Below, piece by piece: positions 1-7,171 of a DNA stretch of 28,089 nt; within the stretch, counting starts at the first letter, position 1; each line of letters starts with the position of its first letter. The notes under the pieces were generated by a model, which was not told the origin of the DNA, did no database searches, and saw only the letters and a program-made list of their open reading frames with translations. The DNA lies in assembly GCA_002452295.1 (NCBI GenBank), contig DKEX01000068.1:8669-36757 (forward strand), given 5' to 3'. This DNA comes from Firmicutes bacterium UBA6811 (GTDB lineage: Bacteria > Bacillota > SHA-98 > UBA4971). Made by a program: the position numbers and the translations under genes.

Positions 1-301
1 CCGCCTGTCCGAGGCGGGGGTGCTGTACATCTCTGTGCTCACGAATCCCACCACCGCGGGGGTGCTCGCCAGCTTTGCATCGCTCGGCGACATCATCATC
101 GCGGAGCCCGGTGCCCTCATAGGGTTCACAGGGCAGAGGGTCATCGAGGAGACCATCAGGCAGAAGCTGCCGCCGGGGTTCCAGAGTGCCGAGTTCGTGC
201 TGGAACACGGCATGATCGACATGATAGTCGAGAGGCGGGATATGAAGAAAACCCTCGCGTCGCTGCTTGCGCTCCACGAAAGGAGGCATGAGGCGGGATG
301 A
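1..301 (+). CDS. accD: Acetyl-CoA carboxylase carboxyltransferase subunit beta, C-terminal part
   Basis: This is the 3' end of a gene cut by the window edge; about 99 residues remain. AccD and AccA form the carboxyltransferase half of acetyl-CoA carboxylase, which moves CO2 from carboxybiotin to acetyl-CoA to make malonyl-CoA for fatty acid synthesis in the cytoplasm. The visible part has the crotonase-like core of the family: NPTTAGV, then AEPGALIGFTGQRVIE, then the C-terminal LPPGFQSAEF and HGMIDMIV segments. The zinc-ribbon N-terminus lies outside the window. The stop codon TGA (299-301) overlaps the ATG of accA, which points to translational coupling of the two subunits, made in equal amounts. 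The identity is secure because motif and neighbour agree. Confidence 0.95.
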   Translation, partial: RLSEAGVLYISVLTNPTTAGVLASFASLGDIIIAEPGALIGFTGQRVIEETIRQKLPPGFQSAEFVLEHGMIDMIVERRDMKKTLASLLALHERRHEAG

Positions 302-1347
302 TAAACCTCACGCTCGACTTCGAGAAGCCCCTGGTGGAGCTGGAGAAGAGGATAGAGGAGCTGCGCAACTTCAGCCAGGAGAAGGAGATCGACCTCTCCC
401 AGGAGATCGCCACCCTCGAAAAGAAGGCAGAGTCGCTACGCAGGGAGATATTCGACAACCTCACGCCCTGGCAGCGGATACAGATAGCGCGCCACCCCAG
501 GCGCCCGACCACCCTCGACTATATCGGCCTCATTTTCGACGGATTCATAGAGCTCCACGGCGACCGCTCGTTCCGCGATGACGGCGCCATGGTCGGCGGC
601 ATCGCGAGCCTTGGCGGGCGGCCCGTCACTGTCGTGGGCACGCAGAAAGGGCGCGACACCAAGGAGAACCTCGCCCGCAACTTCGGGATGCCTCACCCTG
701 AAGGGTACCGCAAGGCCCTGCGCCTCATGAAACAGGCGGAGAAGTTCCACCGCCCCATCGTGTCGTTCGTGGATGTGGTGGGAGCCTACCCCGGGGTCGA
801 GGCCGAGGAGCGGGGCCAGGGCGAGATCATCGCGCGCAACATAGCGGATATGTCCAGGCTCGCCACGTGCATCGTGGTGGTGATAACGGGGGAGGGAGGC
901 AGCGGCGGCGCCCTCGCGATTGCCGTTGGGGACAGGCTTCTGATGCTGGAGAACGCCTACTTCTCGGTGATCTCGCCCGAGGGCTGCGCGGCCATACTGT
1001 GGAAGAACGGCTCGAGGGCTCAGGAGGCCGCCGAGGTGTTGAAGCTCACTGCGCCGGATATGAAGAGGCTCGGGATCGTCGACGACGTGCTGCCCGAGCC
1101 GCTGGGCGCGGCCCACAAGGACCGGGAGGCGATGGCGCGGGTCATCCGGGAGGCCATCATAAGCAGCATAGACGAGCTTTCGGGGATCCCCCCGCGCAGG
1201 CTCGTTGAACGGCGCTACGCAAGGCTTGGCCGAATAGGCGGGTTTGTGACCAGGGAGACCGCAGCAGAGGGCCTCGCCGAGGCTGCCTCGGGCGATGTGG
1301 TCAAGGCCGTGGGGCTGCCGGGGCCGAAGGGGGAGGCGACCAGTTGA
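298..1347 (+). CDS. accA: Acetyl-CoA carboxylase carboxyltransferase subunit alpha
   Basis: This is the partner of AccD in the carboxyltransferase complex of acetyl-CoA carboxylase. The 349-residue protein has the usual N-terminal helical region (LDFEKPLVELEKRIEEL), then ARHPRRPTTLDYI, ELHGDRSFRDD, and the glycine-rich core EGGSGGALAI and SPEGCAAILWK typical of AccA. It is about 25-30 residues longer than most AccA proteins because of a C-terminal tail after residue 320 that I cannot assign. ATG at 298 is preceded by AGGAGG (281-286) and overlaps the accD stop in an ATGA junction. The stop TGA (1345-1347) in turn overlaps the TTG start of pfkA. The biotin carboxylase and carrier genes are not in the window. 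Confidence 0.96.
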   Translation: MINLTLDFEKPLVELEKRIEELRNFSQEKEIDLSQEIATLEKKAESLRREIFDNLTPWQRIQIARHPRRPTTLDYIGLIFDGFIELHGDRSFRDDGAMVGGIASLGGRPVTVVGTQKGRDTKENLARNFGMPHPEGYRKALRLMKQAEKFHRPIVSFVDVVGAYPGVEAEERGQGEIIARNIADMSRLATCIVVVITGEGGSGGALAIAVGDRLLMLENAYFSVISPEGCAAILWKNGSRAQEAAEVLKLTAPDMKRLGIVDDVLPEPLGAAHKDREAMARVIREAIISSIDELSGIPPRRLVERRYARLGRIGGFVTRETAAEGLAEAASGDVVKAVGLPGPKGEATS

Positions 1348-2342
1348 AACGGATAGGGATCCTCACGAGCGGGGGCGACGCCCCCGGAATGAACGCTGCG
1401 ATCAGGGCTGTCACGCGGTGCGCCCTCTACAACGGCATGTCGGTCGTCGGGGTCAACAGAGGGTACCAGGGTCTCATCGATGGAGACATGATCGACATGA
1501 CCTCGCGAACGGTGGGGGACATAATCCAGCGGGCAGGCACGATCCTGCGGTCGGCCAGGTCCCAGGAGTTCATGACGGAGGCAGGGCGCCGGAAGGCCCT
1601 CGACCAGATGGTGAGGCACGGTATCGAGGGCCTCGTGGCCATCGGCGGGGACGGCACGTTCCGGGGCGCCCGGGCGCTTGTGGATATGGGCGCGCCTGCC
1701 GCTGGAATCCCGGCGACCATCGACAACGACATCGCTCTCACCGATTACTCGCTCGGGTTCGATACAGCGGTCAACACGGCCCTCGACGCGATAACGAAGA
1801 TCCGGGACACCGCAAGCTCCCACGGGCGCAGCAACGTGATAGAGGTCATGGGCCGCGACACCGGCCACCTGGCGCTGGCCGCCGGGGTGGCAGGGGGTGC
1901 CGAGTACATCCTCATCCCGGAGGTGCCGTACGACCTCGACGCCATATGCGACGGCATCAAGGCCGGCTACAAGCGGGGCAAGGCCCACAGCATCATAGTG
2001 GTGGCGGAGGGCGTCGGCGGGTATCACTCGCCTGAAGAGCTTTACCACGAAAGCATTGGGTTCAAACTGGGCGATGCCGTGCAGGAACGCACCGGCCTGG
2101 AGACGAGGGTGACCGTGCTCGGGTACGTACAGCGCGGCGGCGCGCCCACCGCCCGCGACAGGCTACTTGCCACGATGTTCGGGTGTAAAGCGGTGGAGCT
2201 TCTCCTCGCGGGTCAGGCGGCGAAGGTCGTGGGCGTGGTGGGCCAGGAGATCAGGGTCTTCGACATAGACGAGGTGGCGGCGACGCGAAAGAAGATCGAC
2301 ATGAACCTGTACGAGCTGGCGGTGATGCTTTCGAAGGTCTAG
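1344..2342 (+). CDS. pfkA: 6-phosphofructokinase, ATP-type
   Basis: The enzyme phosphorylates fructose 6-phosphate to fructose 1,6-bisphosphate, the committed step of glycolysis. The 332-residue length matches bacterial PfkA. Visible motifs are the N-terminal TSGGDAPGMN phosphate-binding loop, IGGDGTF (glycine at the position equivalent to E. coli Gly104), PATIDND (alanine, not lysine, at the position equivalent to 124), GFDTAVN, EVMGRDTGHLAL and YVQRGGAPTARDR. Glycine at 104 together with no lysine at 124 is the signature of ATP-dependent enzymes. The start is TTG at 1344, overlapping the accA stop by 4 bp, so translation is probably coupled to accA. A second PFK with the opposite donor signature lies at 5081. 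Confidence 0.96.
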   Translation: MKRIGILTSGGDAPGMNAAIRAVTRCALYNGMSVVGVNRGYQGLIDGDMIDMTSRTVGDIIQRAGTILRSARSQEFMTEAGRRKALDQMVRHGIEGLVAIGGDGTFRGARALVDMGAPAAGIPATIDNDIALTDYSLGFDTAVNTALDAITKIRDTASSHGRSNVIEVMGRDTGHLALAAGVAGGAEYILIPEVPYDLDAICDGIKAGYKRGKAHSIIVVAEGVGGYHSPEELYHESIGFKLGDAVQERTGLETRVTVLGYVQRGGAPTARDRLLATMFGCKAVELLLAGQAAKVVGVVGQEIRVFDIDEVAATRKKIDMNLYELAVMLSKV

Positions 2343-2399
2343 CCTGCCAGAAGCGAGCGAGGCTACGCACGCAATCATGAACGCCATGTAACATTCTGT

Positions 2400-2426
2400 A
2401 AAGCCCTTCCCGAGAGGGAGGGTTTT
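2400..2426 (+). terminator. Intrinsic terminator-like hairpin between pfkA and pyk
   Basis: AAAGCCC-T-TCCC-GAGA-GGGA-GGG-TTTT: CCC and TCCC pair with GGGA and GGG around a GAGA tetraloop with one bulged T, followed by TTTT. The flanking AAA can extend the stem against TTT. It lies 58 bp after the pfkA stop and 79 bp before the pyk start, so it may end the acc-pfkA transcript or act as an attenuator for read-through into pyk. Confidence 0.6.
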
Positions 2427-2504
2427 CGTCTGTCCGGGAGAACAACAAGGAGAAGACCCTCGCGCCCCAGAGCGCGGGAGGAGGGGAGGAAAGGAGGAAG
2501 GCCA

Positions 2505-3920
2505 GTGCGCAGGACGAAGATCGTGTGCACGCTGGGCCCGGCCACCGACGAGCCGGGAGTGCTCGAGGCCCTCGTGGCGGCGGGCATGGACGTTGCCCGC
2601 ATCAACGCATCCCATGGCACGTGCGAGGAGCACGCGTCGCGCATCCGGAGCGTGAGGGAGGCGGCCGCGGCATCGGGCAGGCACGTCGGGGTGATGCTGG
2701 ACCTCGCGGGGCCGAAGATACGCACAGGACCGGTGAAGGGCGGCAAGGTCGAGCTGGTAGAGGGGGCTGTTATCTCGCTCGTGCCAGGGGACGACGAGGG
2801 GGACTCGACGCGGGTGTTCGTGAACTACCCGGCCCTCCTCGAGAGCATCTCGCCGGGCGGCAGGGTGCTCCTGAGCGACGGCCTCATAGAGCTCGAGGTC
2901 GAGCACGTGAGGGACGGCGAGGCCATCTGCCGCGTGAAGACCTCGGGGGAGCTGGCCTCGCGGAAGGGGGTGAGCCTGCCCGACGCGAGGGTGCGCTTCC
3001 AGGCGGCGACACGCAAGGATATCTGCGACATCCAGTTCGCGGCGAAGCAGGAGGTGGATTTCATCGCAGCTTCCTTCGTGCAGAGCGCTGAGGACGTCGT
3101 CAGCGTTCGGGCGCTCCTGAACGCCGTCGGCTCCGACAGCCACATAATCGCGAAGATCGAGTCCAGTGAGGGCATAGAGAACATAGACTCGATCATGGGA
3201 GCAGCCGACGGCATCATGGTGGCCAGGGGAGACCTCGGCGTCGAGACGCCTGCCGAGAAGGTGCCGCTCGTGCAGAAGATGATCATCGGGAAGTGCAACG
3301 CTGCCGGCAGGCCCGTCATCACCGCCACCGAGATGCTGGAGTCGATGGTGGGGAACCCGAGGCCCACGCGGGCTGAGGTGACGGACGTGGCGTGCGCCAT
3401 CTTCGACGGGACCGACGCGGTGATGCTCTCGGCTGAGACGGCGGTCGGCAGGTACCCGGTGGAGGCCGTGGCCACCATGGCGCGGATCGCCGAGAGCACC
3501 GAGGGCGGCCTCCAGTATGAGGACATCCTGAGGTCGAGGACCGCCGCCCCTTCGAGGACGACGGTGGCGGACGCCATCAGCCACGCCACGTGCCAGTCGG
3601 CCCATGATCTCGGCGTCAAGGCCATCCTCACGTCCACGGAGTCCGGCGCCACTGCGCGCATGGTGTCGAAGTACCGCCCTGAGGCCTCGATAATCGCCGC
3701 GACGCCCAACCCGAGGGTGGCATCGAAGCTCACCCTCGCCTGGGGGGTGCTTCCGACGATCGTGAGGAAGGCGGCGAGCATTGACGACGTGCTCGACGTG
3801 ACCATCGAGGCCGCGGTGTCGCTCGGGGTGGTGGCCAGGGGCGACCTCGTGATCATCACGGCGGGCGTGAGAGCAGGTGTTCCAGGCACGACCAACATGC
3901 TCAAGGCCCACAGGATCTAG
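2505..3920 (+). CDS. pyk: Pyruvate kinase
   Basis: The enzyme converts phosphoenolpyruvate and ADP to pyruvate and ATP at the end of glycolysis. The 471-residue protein covers the TIM barrel, the lid (B) domain and the C-terminal allosteric domain. It lacks the extra PEP-utiliser-like domain that some Bacillus enzymes carry. Seen: RRTKIVCTLGPA at the N-terminus, MDVARINASHG (substrate and K+ site), IAKIESSEGIENID (catalytic Lys and Glu), MVARGDLGVE (metal site), RPTRAEVTDVA and DAVMLSAETAVG. The usual ATQMLESM motif reads ATEMLESM, a Gln-to-Glu change. The GTG start at 2505 has AAGGAGG at 2491-2497. It follows pfkA, as in many Bacillota. Confidence 0.96.
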   Translation: MRRTKIVCTLGPATDEPGVLEALVAAGMDVARINASHGTCEEHASRIRSVREAAAASGRHVGVMLDLAGPKIRTGPVKGGKVELVEGAVISLVPGDDEGDSTRVFVNYPALLESISPGGRVLLSDGLIELEVEHVRDGEAICRVKTSGELASRKGVSLPDARVRFQAATRKDICDIQFAAKQEVDFIAASFVQSAEDVVSVRALLNAVGSDSHIIAKIESSEGIENIDSIMGAADGIMVARGDLGVETPAEKVPLVQKMIIGKCNAAGRPVITATEMLESMVGNPRPTRAEVTDVACAIFDGTDAVMLSAETAVGRYPVEAVATMARIAESTEGGLQYEDILRSRTAAPSRTTVADAISHATCQSAHDLGVKAILTSTESGATARMVSKYRPEASIIAATPNPRVASKLTLAWGVLPTIVRKAASIDDVLDVTIEAAVSLGVVARGDLVIITAGVRAGVPGTTNMLKAHRI

Positions 3921-3942
3921 AGGAAACTTCTTCTTTCGACAA

Positions 3943-3970
3943 GGAGGAATCCGGCGACGCCTGGAGAATA
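3943..3970 (+). promoter_or_regulatory. Candidate sigma-H-type promoter upstream of fba
   Basis: GGAGGAATC with AGGA at 3945-3948, then a 17-base gap, then GAAT at 3966-3969 in the context GGAGAATAG. This matches the sigma-H pattern RnAGGAwww ... RnnGAATww with the same AGGA-to-GAAT spacing I recall for B. subtilis spoVG. It lies about 195 bp before the fba start, implying a long leader. No good sigma-A promoter is visible in the gap. Part of the -35 element also looks like a ribosome site (AAGGAGG at 3941-3947), but no reading frame follows it. Confidence 0.45.
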
Positions 3971-4091
3971 GAAAGGGTCGGCAAGCAAATCCTATATCGT
4001 GACGACCTTTAGTGACGCGTGGCGAGAGGCGGGAGGCGACGCGTTTTTCCTGGCACATTGTTGACCCGGCGGGACGGGGCATGTCCCACAG

Positions 4092-4141
4092 GTCCGATGC
4101 CTCGCCCGGGTCCATGCCGGTGAAGGCCGGGAGCGATGGAC
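4092..4141 (+). other. Possible structured leader of fba
   Basis: Nested complementary segments can fold just before the fba ribosome site: GTCC (4092-4095) with GGAC (4138-4141), CGC (4103-4105) with GCG (4133-4135), and CCGG (4106-4109) with CCGG (4127-4130). The rest of the 243-bp pyk-fba gap shows only the sigma-H-like motif. GC-rich DNA folds easily, so this is weak. Confidence 0.25.
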
Positions 4142-4163
4142 GACAGAAGGAGGAATCGCTGAT

Positions 4164-5015
4164 ATGCCGCTGGCGACAACGAAGGAGATGCTCGAGAAGG
4201 CACAGGCTGAGCGCTATGCAGTGGGGGCGTTCAACGCCAACAACCTCGAGTACGTTCAGGCCATTATCGATGCCGCAGAGGAGGAGAAGGCGCCGGTAAT
4301 ACTCCAGGCGAGCCAGGGAGCGATCAAGTATGCCGGGCTCAAGATGGTGGTTGCGATGGTGAAGGCCGCGGCCGACGCCGCCACCGTGCCGGTGGCGCTG
4401 CACCTCGACCACGGCACCGACTACAAGCAGAACGTGAGGTGCCTCGCGGCCGGGTTCACGTCCCTCATGTTCGACGGGTCGTCGCTTCCTTTTGAGGAGA
4501 ACGTGGCGATAACGAAGAAGATCGTGGAGATGGCGCACGCCGCCGGCGTCCCTGTCGAAGCGGAGCTCGGCAAGGTGGCCACCGCGGGGCACGTGACCGA
4601 GGAGGAGATCAAAGCTTTCATGACCGACCCCGACGAGGCCAGGAGGTTCGTGGACGAGACGGAGGTTGACTCCCTTGCCGTGGCCGTCGGGAGCGTCCAC
4701 AAGATGACCACCCAGGCTGCCAGGCTCGACGTCGAGAGGATAGAGCGGATCAGGGAGATAACAGGGGTCCCGCTCGTGCTGCACGGCGCGTCAGGCGTCA
4801 CTGACGAGGGGTATAAGCTCGGCATCGCCGCAGGCATATGCAAGGTCAACATCGCGACCGAGCTCAACAAGGCGTTCACGCGCGGGATACGCGAGGCGCT
4901 GGAGAAGAAGCCGGATGAGATCGACCCGAGGCGGATCGCGGGAGTCGGGCGGGACTACATGAAAGAGGCAGTGAAGGCGAAGATGCGCCTATTCGGGTGC
5001 TCGGGGAAGGCGTGA
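4164..5015 (+). CDS. fba: Class II fructose-bisphosphate aldolase
   Basis: The zinc-dependent aldolase cleaves fructose 1,6-bisphosphate into dihydroxyacetone phosphate and glyceraldehyde 3-phosphate. The 283-residue size fits the short class II group, as in Bacillus FbaA. Seen: VGAFNANNLEYVQAII near the N-terminus, HLDHGTDYKQN (catalytic Asp and zinc His), GFTSLMFDGSSLPFEEN, VEAELGKVA, GSVHKM with a zinc His (residues around 177), LVLHGASGVTDE (third zinc His) and KVNIATELN. ATG at 4164 is preceded by AAGGAGG ending at 4153. The gene sits between pyk and a second PFK. Regulation may involve the sigma-H-like promoter and structured leader upstream; in B. subtilis fbaA lies next to the sigma-H-controlled spo0F. 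Confidence 0.96.
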   Translation: MPLATTKEMLEKAQAERYAVGAFNANNLEYVQAIIDAAEEEKAPVILQASQGAIKYAGLKMVVAMVKAAADAATVPVALHLDHGTDYKQNVRCLAAGFTSLMFDGSSLPFEENVAITKKIVEMAHAAGVPVEAELGKVATAGHVTEEEIKAFMTDPDEARRFVDETEVDSLAVAVGSVHKMTTQAARLDVERIERIREITGVPLVLHGASGVTDEGYKLGIAAGICKVNIATELNKAFTRGIREALEKKPDEIDPRRIAGVGRDYMKEAVKAKMRLFGCSGKA

Positions 5016-5080
5016 AGCGTAAGTCGCAAGACCACGTTAGGCCACACCGGCTTTGATGGCTGTAGAGGAGGGTGTTCGGA

Positions 5081-6121
5081 ATGCCGGAGATAAGGAAGAT
5101 CGGGGTTCTGACAGGTGGGGGCGACTCGTCGGGGCTTAACGCGGCGATCAGGGGCGTGGTGATGCGGGCGGCCGACTATGGCTATGAAGTCCTCGGGATC
5201 CACGACGGGTGGGCCGGGATCATAAACGGAGATGCCGTGCCTCTTGGGGTTGACGATGTCCGGGAGATCCTGTCTCATGGCGGGACCATCCTCGGCACGT
5301 CCCGCACCAACCCGTTCAAGAAGGAAGAGAACGTCGGCAAGTGCATTGAGAACGTCAAGAAGCTGGGGCTCGATGCAGTGATCGCCATCGGCGGCGATGA
5401 TACCCTCGGGGTCGCAAACAAGCTGAGCCAGCGGGGCGTGCCGTGCGTCGGGGTGCCCAAGACCATGGACAACGATGTATCAGGCACCGACTACTGCATC
5501 GGCTTCGACACCGCGGTCACGGTGGCCGTGGACGCCGTCGAACGGCTGCGGGACACGGCGCGGTCGCACAGGCGGGTCATGGTGCTTGAGGTCATGGGCA
5601 GGGACGCCGGCTGGGTCGCGCTGGAGACCGCCATGGCGGGCGGCGCTGACTGGGTCCTCATCCCCGAGGTGGAGCCGGACATCGATGCCATGTGCAATCA
5701 TCTTCTGAAGCTGCGCGCCGCAGGCAAGCCGTACGGCGTGGTGGTCGTGTCCGAGGGGGTGAACGTGCCTGGAATGAGCGAGGAGCTCTCCGGTGAGACC
5801 GACGCCTTCGGCCACATGAGGCTCGGGCTGCGCGGCGTGGGGCACGTTCTCGGGAGCGAGATCGAGAAGCGCACCGGCATCGAGACCAGGGTGGCCGTGG
5901 TGGGTCACATCCAGCGCGGCGGATCGCCCACCGTGACCGATAGGTTCCACGCGACCAGGTTGGGGATGGCCGCCGTTGACCTCGTGACCCGCGGTGAGTT
6001 CGGCAAGATGCCGGCATTCGCCGGAGGCGAGATTCGTGTCGTTGATCTCGCGACCGCGGTCGGCAAGACCAAGACGGTTCCGGAGTATCTCTATAAGGAA
6101 GCAATGGCGCTGTTCAAGTAG
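5081..6121 (+). CDS. Phosphofructokinase, pyrophosphate-type (diphosphate--fructose-6-phosphate 1-phosphotransferase)
   Basis: This PFK-family protein of 346 residues probably uses pyrophosphate rather than ATP, which makes the step reversible and saves ATP. Seen: TGGGDSSGLNAAIRG at the N-terminus, IGGDDTLG (aspartate at the position equivalent to E. coli Gly104), VPKTMDND (lysine at the position equivalent to 124), GFDTAVTVAVDAVERL, EVMGRDAGWVAL and HIQRGGSPTVTDR. Asp at 104 with Lys at 124 is the accepted signature of PPi-PFKs. ATG at 5081 is chosen because GAGGAGG (5065-5071) sits 9 bases upstream; a GTG at 5072 in the same frame is too close to that site. It forms a glycolytic set with fba and pyk. 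The enzyme could also run in the gluconeogenic direction. Confidence 0.92.
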   Translation: MPEIRKIGVLTGGGDSSGLNAAIRGVVMRAADYGYEVLGIHDGWAGIINGDAVPLGVDDVREILSHGGTILGTSRTNPFKKEENVGKCIENVKKLGLDAVIAIGGDDTLGVANKLSQRGVPCVGVPKTMDNDVSGTDYCIGFDTAVTVAVDAVERLRDTARSHRRVMVLEVMGRDAGWVALETAMAGGADWVLIPEVEPDIDAMCNHLLKLRAAGKPYGVVVVSEGVNVPGMSEELSGETDAFGHMRLGLRGVGHVLGSEIEKRTGIETRVAVVGHIQRGGSPTVTDRFHATRLGMAAVDLVTRGEFGKMPAFAGGEIRVVDLATAVGKTKTVPEYLYKEAMALFK

Positions 6122-6159
6122 GCCAGAGGGCGAGCGCGGCGAACTCGAGGGTGAGGCCC

Positions 6160-6777
6160 GTGGGCCTTGAGAGTGCGGCCACCGCCTGGGTTCCATCTGT
6201 GGCGTTCCTGGGCGGTGGCTTCTTCTTGATGGCGGTCGGCGTTCCCATCTCATCGCTGGCCATGTTCAGCTTCCTCGCCATCGCGATGCAGGCGCGGGGC
6301 TGGTCGTGGATGTACGCCGCGCTCATGGTGGGCTTCTTCACAGCCGCTGGGCACGCCGGGTCGTACGCTGTGTTTCGCGCCGCAGGGCCGCCCATTATCG
6401 AGGCGATCGCCCGCGGGCGGCCGGCCGTCTCCCGTGCGAGCGCGCGCCTGGCGGCCGCCCTGCGCGGCCGCCGGAGCCGGGCGGCGATGGGGCTCTTCGC
6501 GCTCCGCTGGGTCGGGGCGGGGTACAGCCAGATGTTCTGGTTCCTGGGCGCCCTTGGGGGCGGAAGCTCGAATACGGTGCGCACGCTCCTTCTTGCCGAC
6601 CTTCTCTGGGCCGTGGTGTGGGCCTGGGCGCTCGCAAACATCATCGCTGACGCGCCCAGGCTCGCAGAGTACATGTCGGTTGCCGGCTGGGCCCTGCTCC
6701 TCTTCGGCGTCGCGGCTGGTGCGGCAAGAGGCGCCGTCTCCTGGCTTCGCCGCGTCCTCCGGGCACGCAGGCGCTGA
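6160..6777 (+). CDS. DedA/VTT-family-like integral membrane protein
   Basis: A predicted 205-residue inner-membrane protein with about five hydrophobic stretches. The pattern resembles DedA (SNARE-associated/VTT) proteins: a first re-entrant-like segment with VGVPISSLAMFSFLA, a glycine-rich helix FFTAAGHAGSYAVFRAAG, and then an RWVGAGYSQMFWFLGALGG segment where DedA proteins have their Arg-Phe-x-Pro-Gly motif. The typical acidic residue and proline of that motif are not preserved, so this is a divergent member. DedA proteins are linked to lipid scrambling and membrane homeostasis. GTG 6160 is preferred because GAGGGTGA (6147-6154) precedes it; GTG 6151 is an alternative with no ribosome site. 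The C-terminus is arginine-rich (RRVLRARRR), as expected for a cytoplasmic tail. Confidence 0.65.
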   Translation: MGLESAATAWVPSVAFLGGGFFLMAVGVPISSLAMFSFLAIAMQARGWSWMYAALMVGFFTAAGHAGSYAVFRAAGPPIIEAIARGRPAVSRASARLAAALRGRRSRAAMGLFALRWVGAGYSQMFWFLGALGGGSSNTVRTLLLADLLWAVVWAWALANIIADAPRLAEYMSVAGWALLLFGVAAGAARGAVSWLRRVLRARRR

Positions 6778-6894
6778 CCCGCGCGGCGACCCGGCTCATG
6801 AGCCTGCCTGCGCTGTCCCGGCCTACTGGCGCGGTGGCGCCATCTCTCTTTCGCGCCTGCTCGTCCCACCTATCCTCGCCTCCATGGCGCTCCT

Positions 6895-7065
6895 TCTCCT
6901 TTCCGATGCCCTGTCTTGGTAGTCCGCATAGCTTTGTAGGCTTCTTCACCGGGAGCACGAGCCTGGATGCCCCGACCCGAACAGGTTCCCCGCAAGTTAG
7001 AGGATTCAGGCAGACCACGCGAAGTCCTCCCACGCCCGGGCCTCCGACCGGTGCCTCGTCGCTCC
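6895..7065 (-). ncRNA. ssrS: Candidate 6S RNA (minus strand)
   Basis: Read on the minus strand, this gene-free stretch can form a long rod with a central bubble, as 6S RNA does when it mimics an open promoter and binds RNA polymerase. Closing stem: CCGGT (7051-7047) with ATCGG (6907-6903), GCCC with GGGC (6911-6908), then a 9-bp helix GTGGTCTGC / GCGGACTAC with two GU pairs. Inside it, the 5' bubble strand GTCTGCCTGAATCCTCTA resembles the E. coli GTCCCCTGAGCCGATA segment, and the 3' strand GAAGAAGCCTACAAAGCTATGCGG resembles GAGAAGCCTTAAAACTGCG. The apical arm pairs GGGGA and CCTG with CAGG and TCCC. Ends are approximate. No clear terminator or strong promoter is visible. The call rests on remembered sequence similarity and hand folding. 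Confidence 0.45.
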
Positions 7066-7106
7066 ATCCGTATTGTGGCATACCGCAGAAAACCTACCTC
7101 ATAAGC

Positions 7107-7131
7107 AGGACATCTCCAAGCGATGTTGAAT
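7107..7131 (+). promoter_or_regulatory. Candidate sigma-H-type promoter upstream of the HdrA-MvhD fusion
   Basis: GCAGGACAT with AGGA at 7107-7110, then exactly 17 bases, then GAAT at 7128-7131 in the context GTTGAATGA. Pattern and spacing match the motif before fba. Transcription would begin near 7138-7140, about 90 bp before the TTG start at 7227 and upstream of the CRP/FNR-like palindrome. Confidence 0.4.
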
Positions 7132-7171
7132 GAAAAGATGTATGGCAGACAATTGGCGCATGCCAGACGAA

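Noticed and set aside
2163..4784. Very long open frame on the minus strand opposite pfkA, pyk and fba
   Set aside because: It has no ribosome site, no family resemblance and an odd His/Arg/Pro-rich composition. It is a by-product of GC-rich third positions in the real plus-strand genes. The same holds for other long antisense frames across the window.
6798..7133. Open frame of about 111 codons on the plus strand after the DedA-like gene
   Set aside because: The sequence is Ser/Pro/Arg-rich without motifs, lacks a ribosome site and overlaps the candidate 6S RNA.
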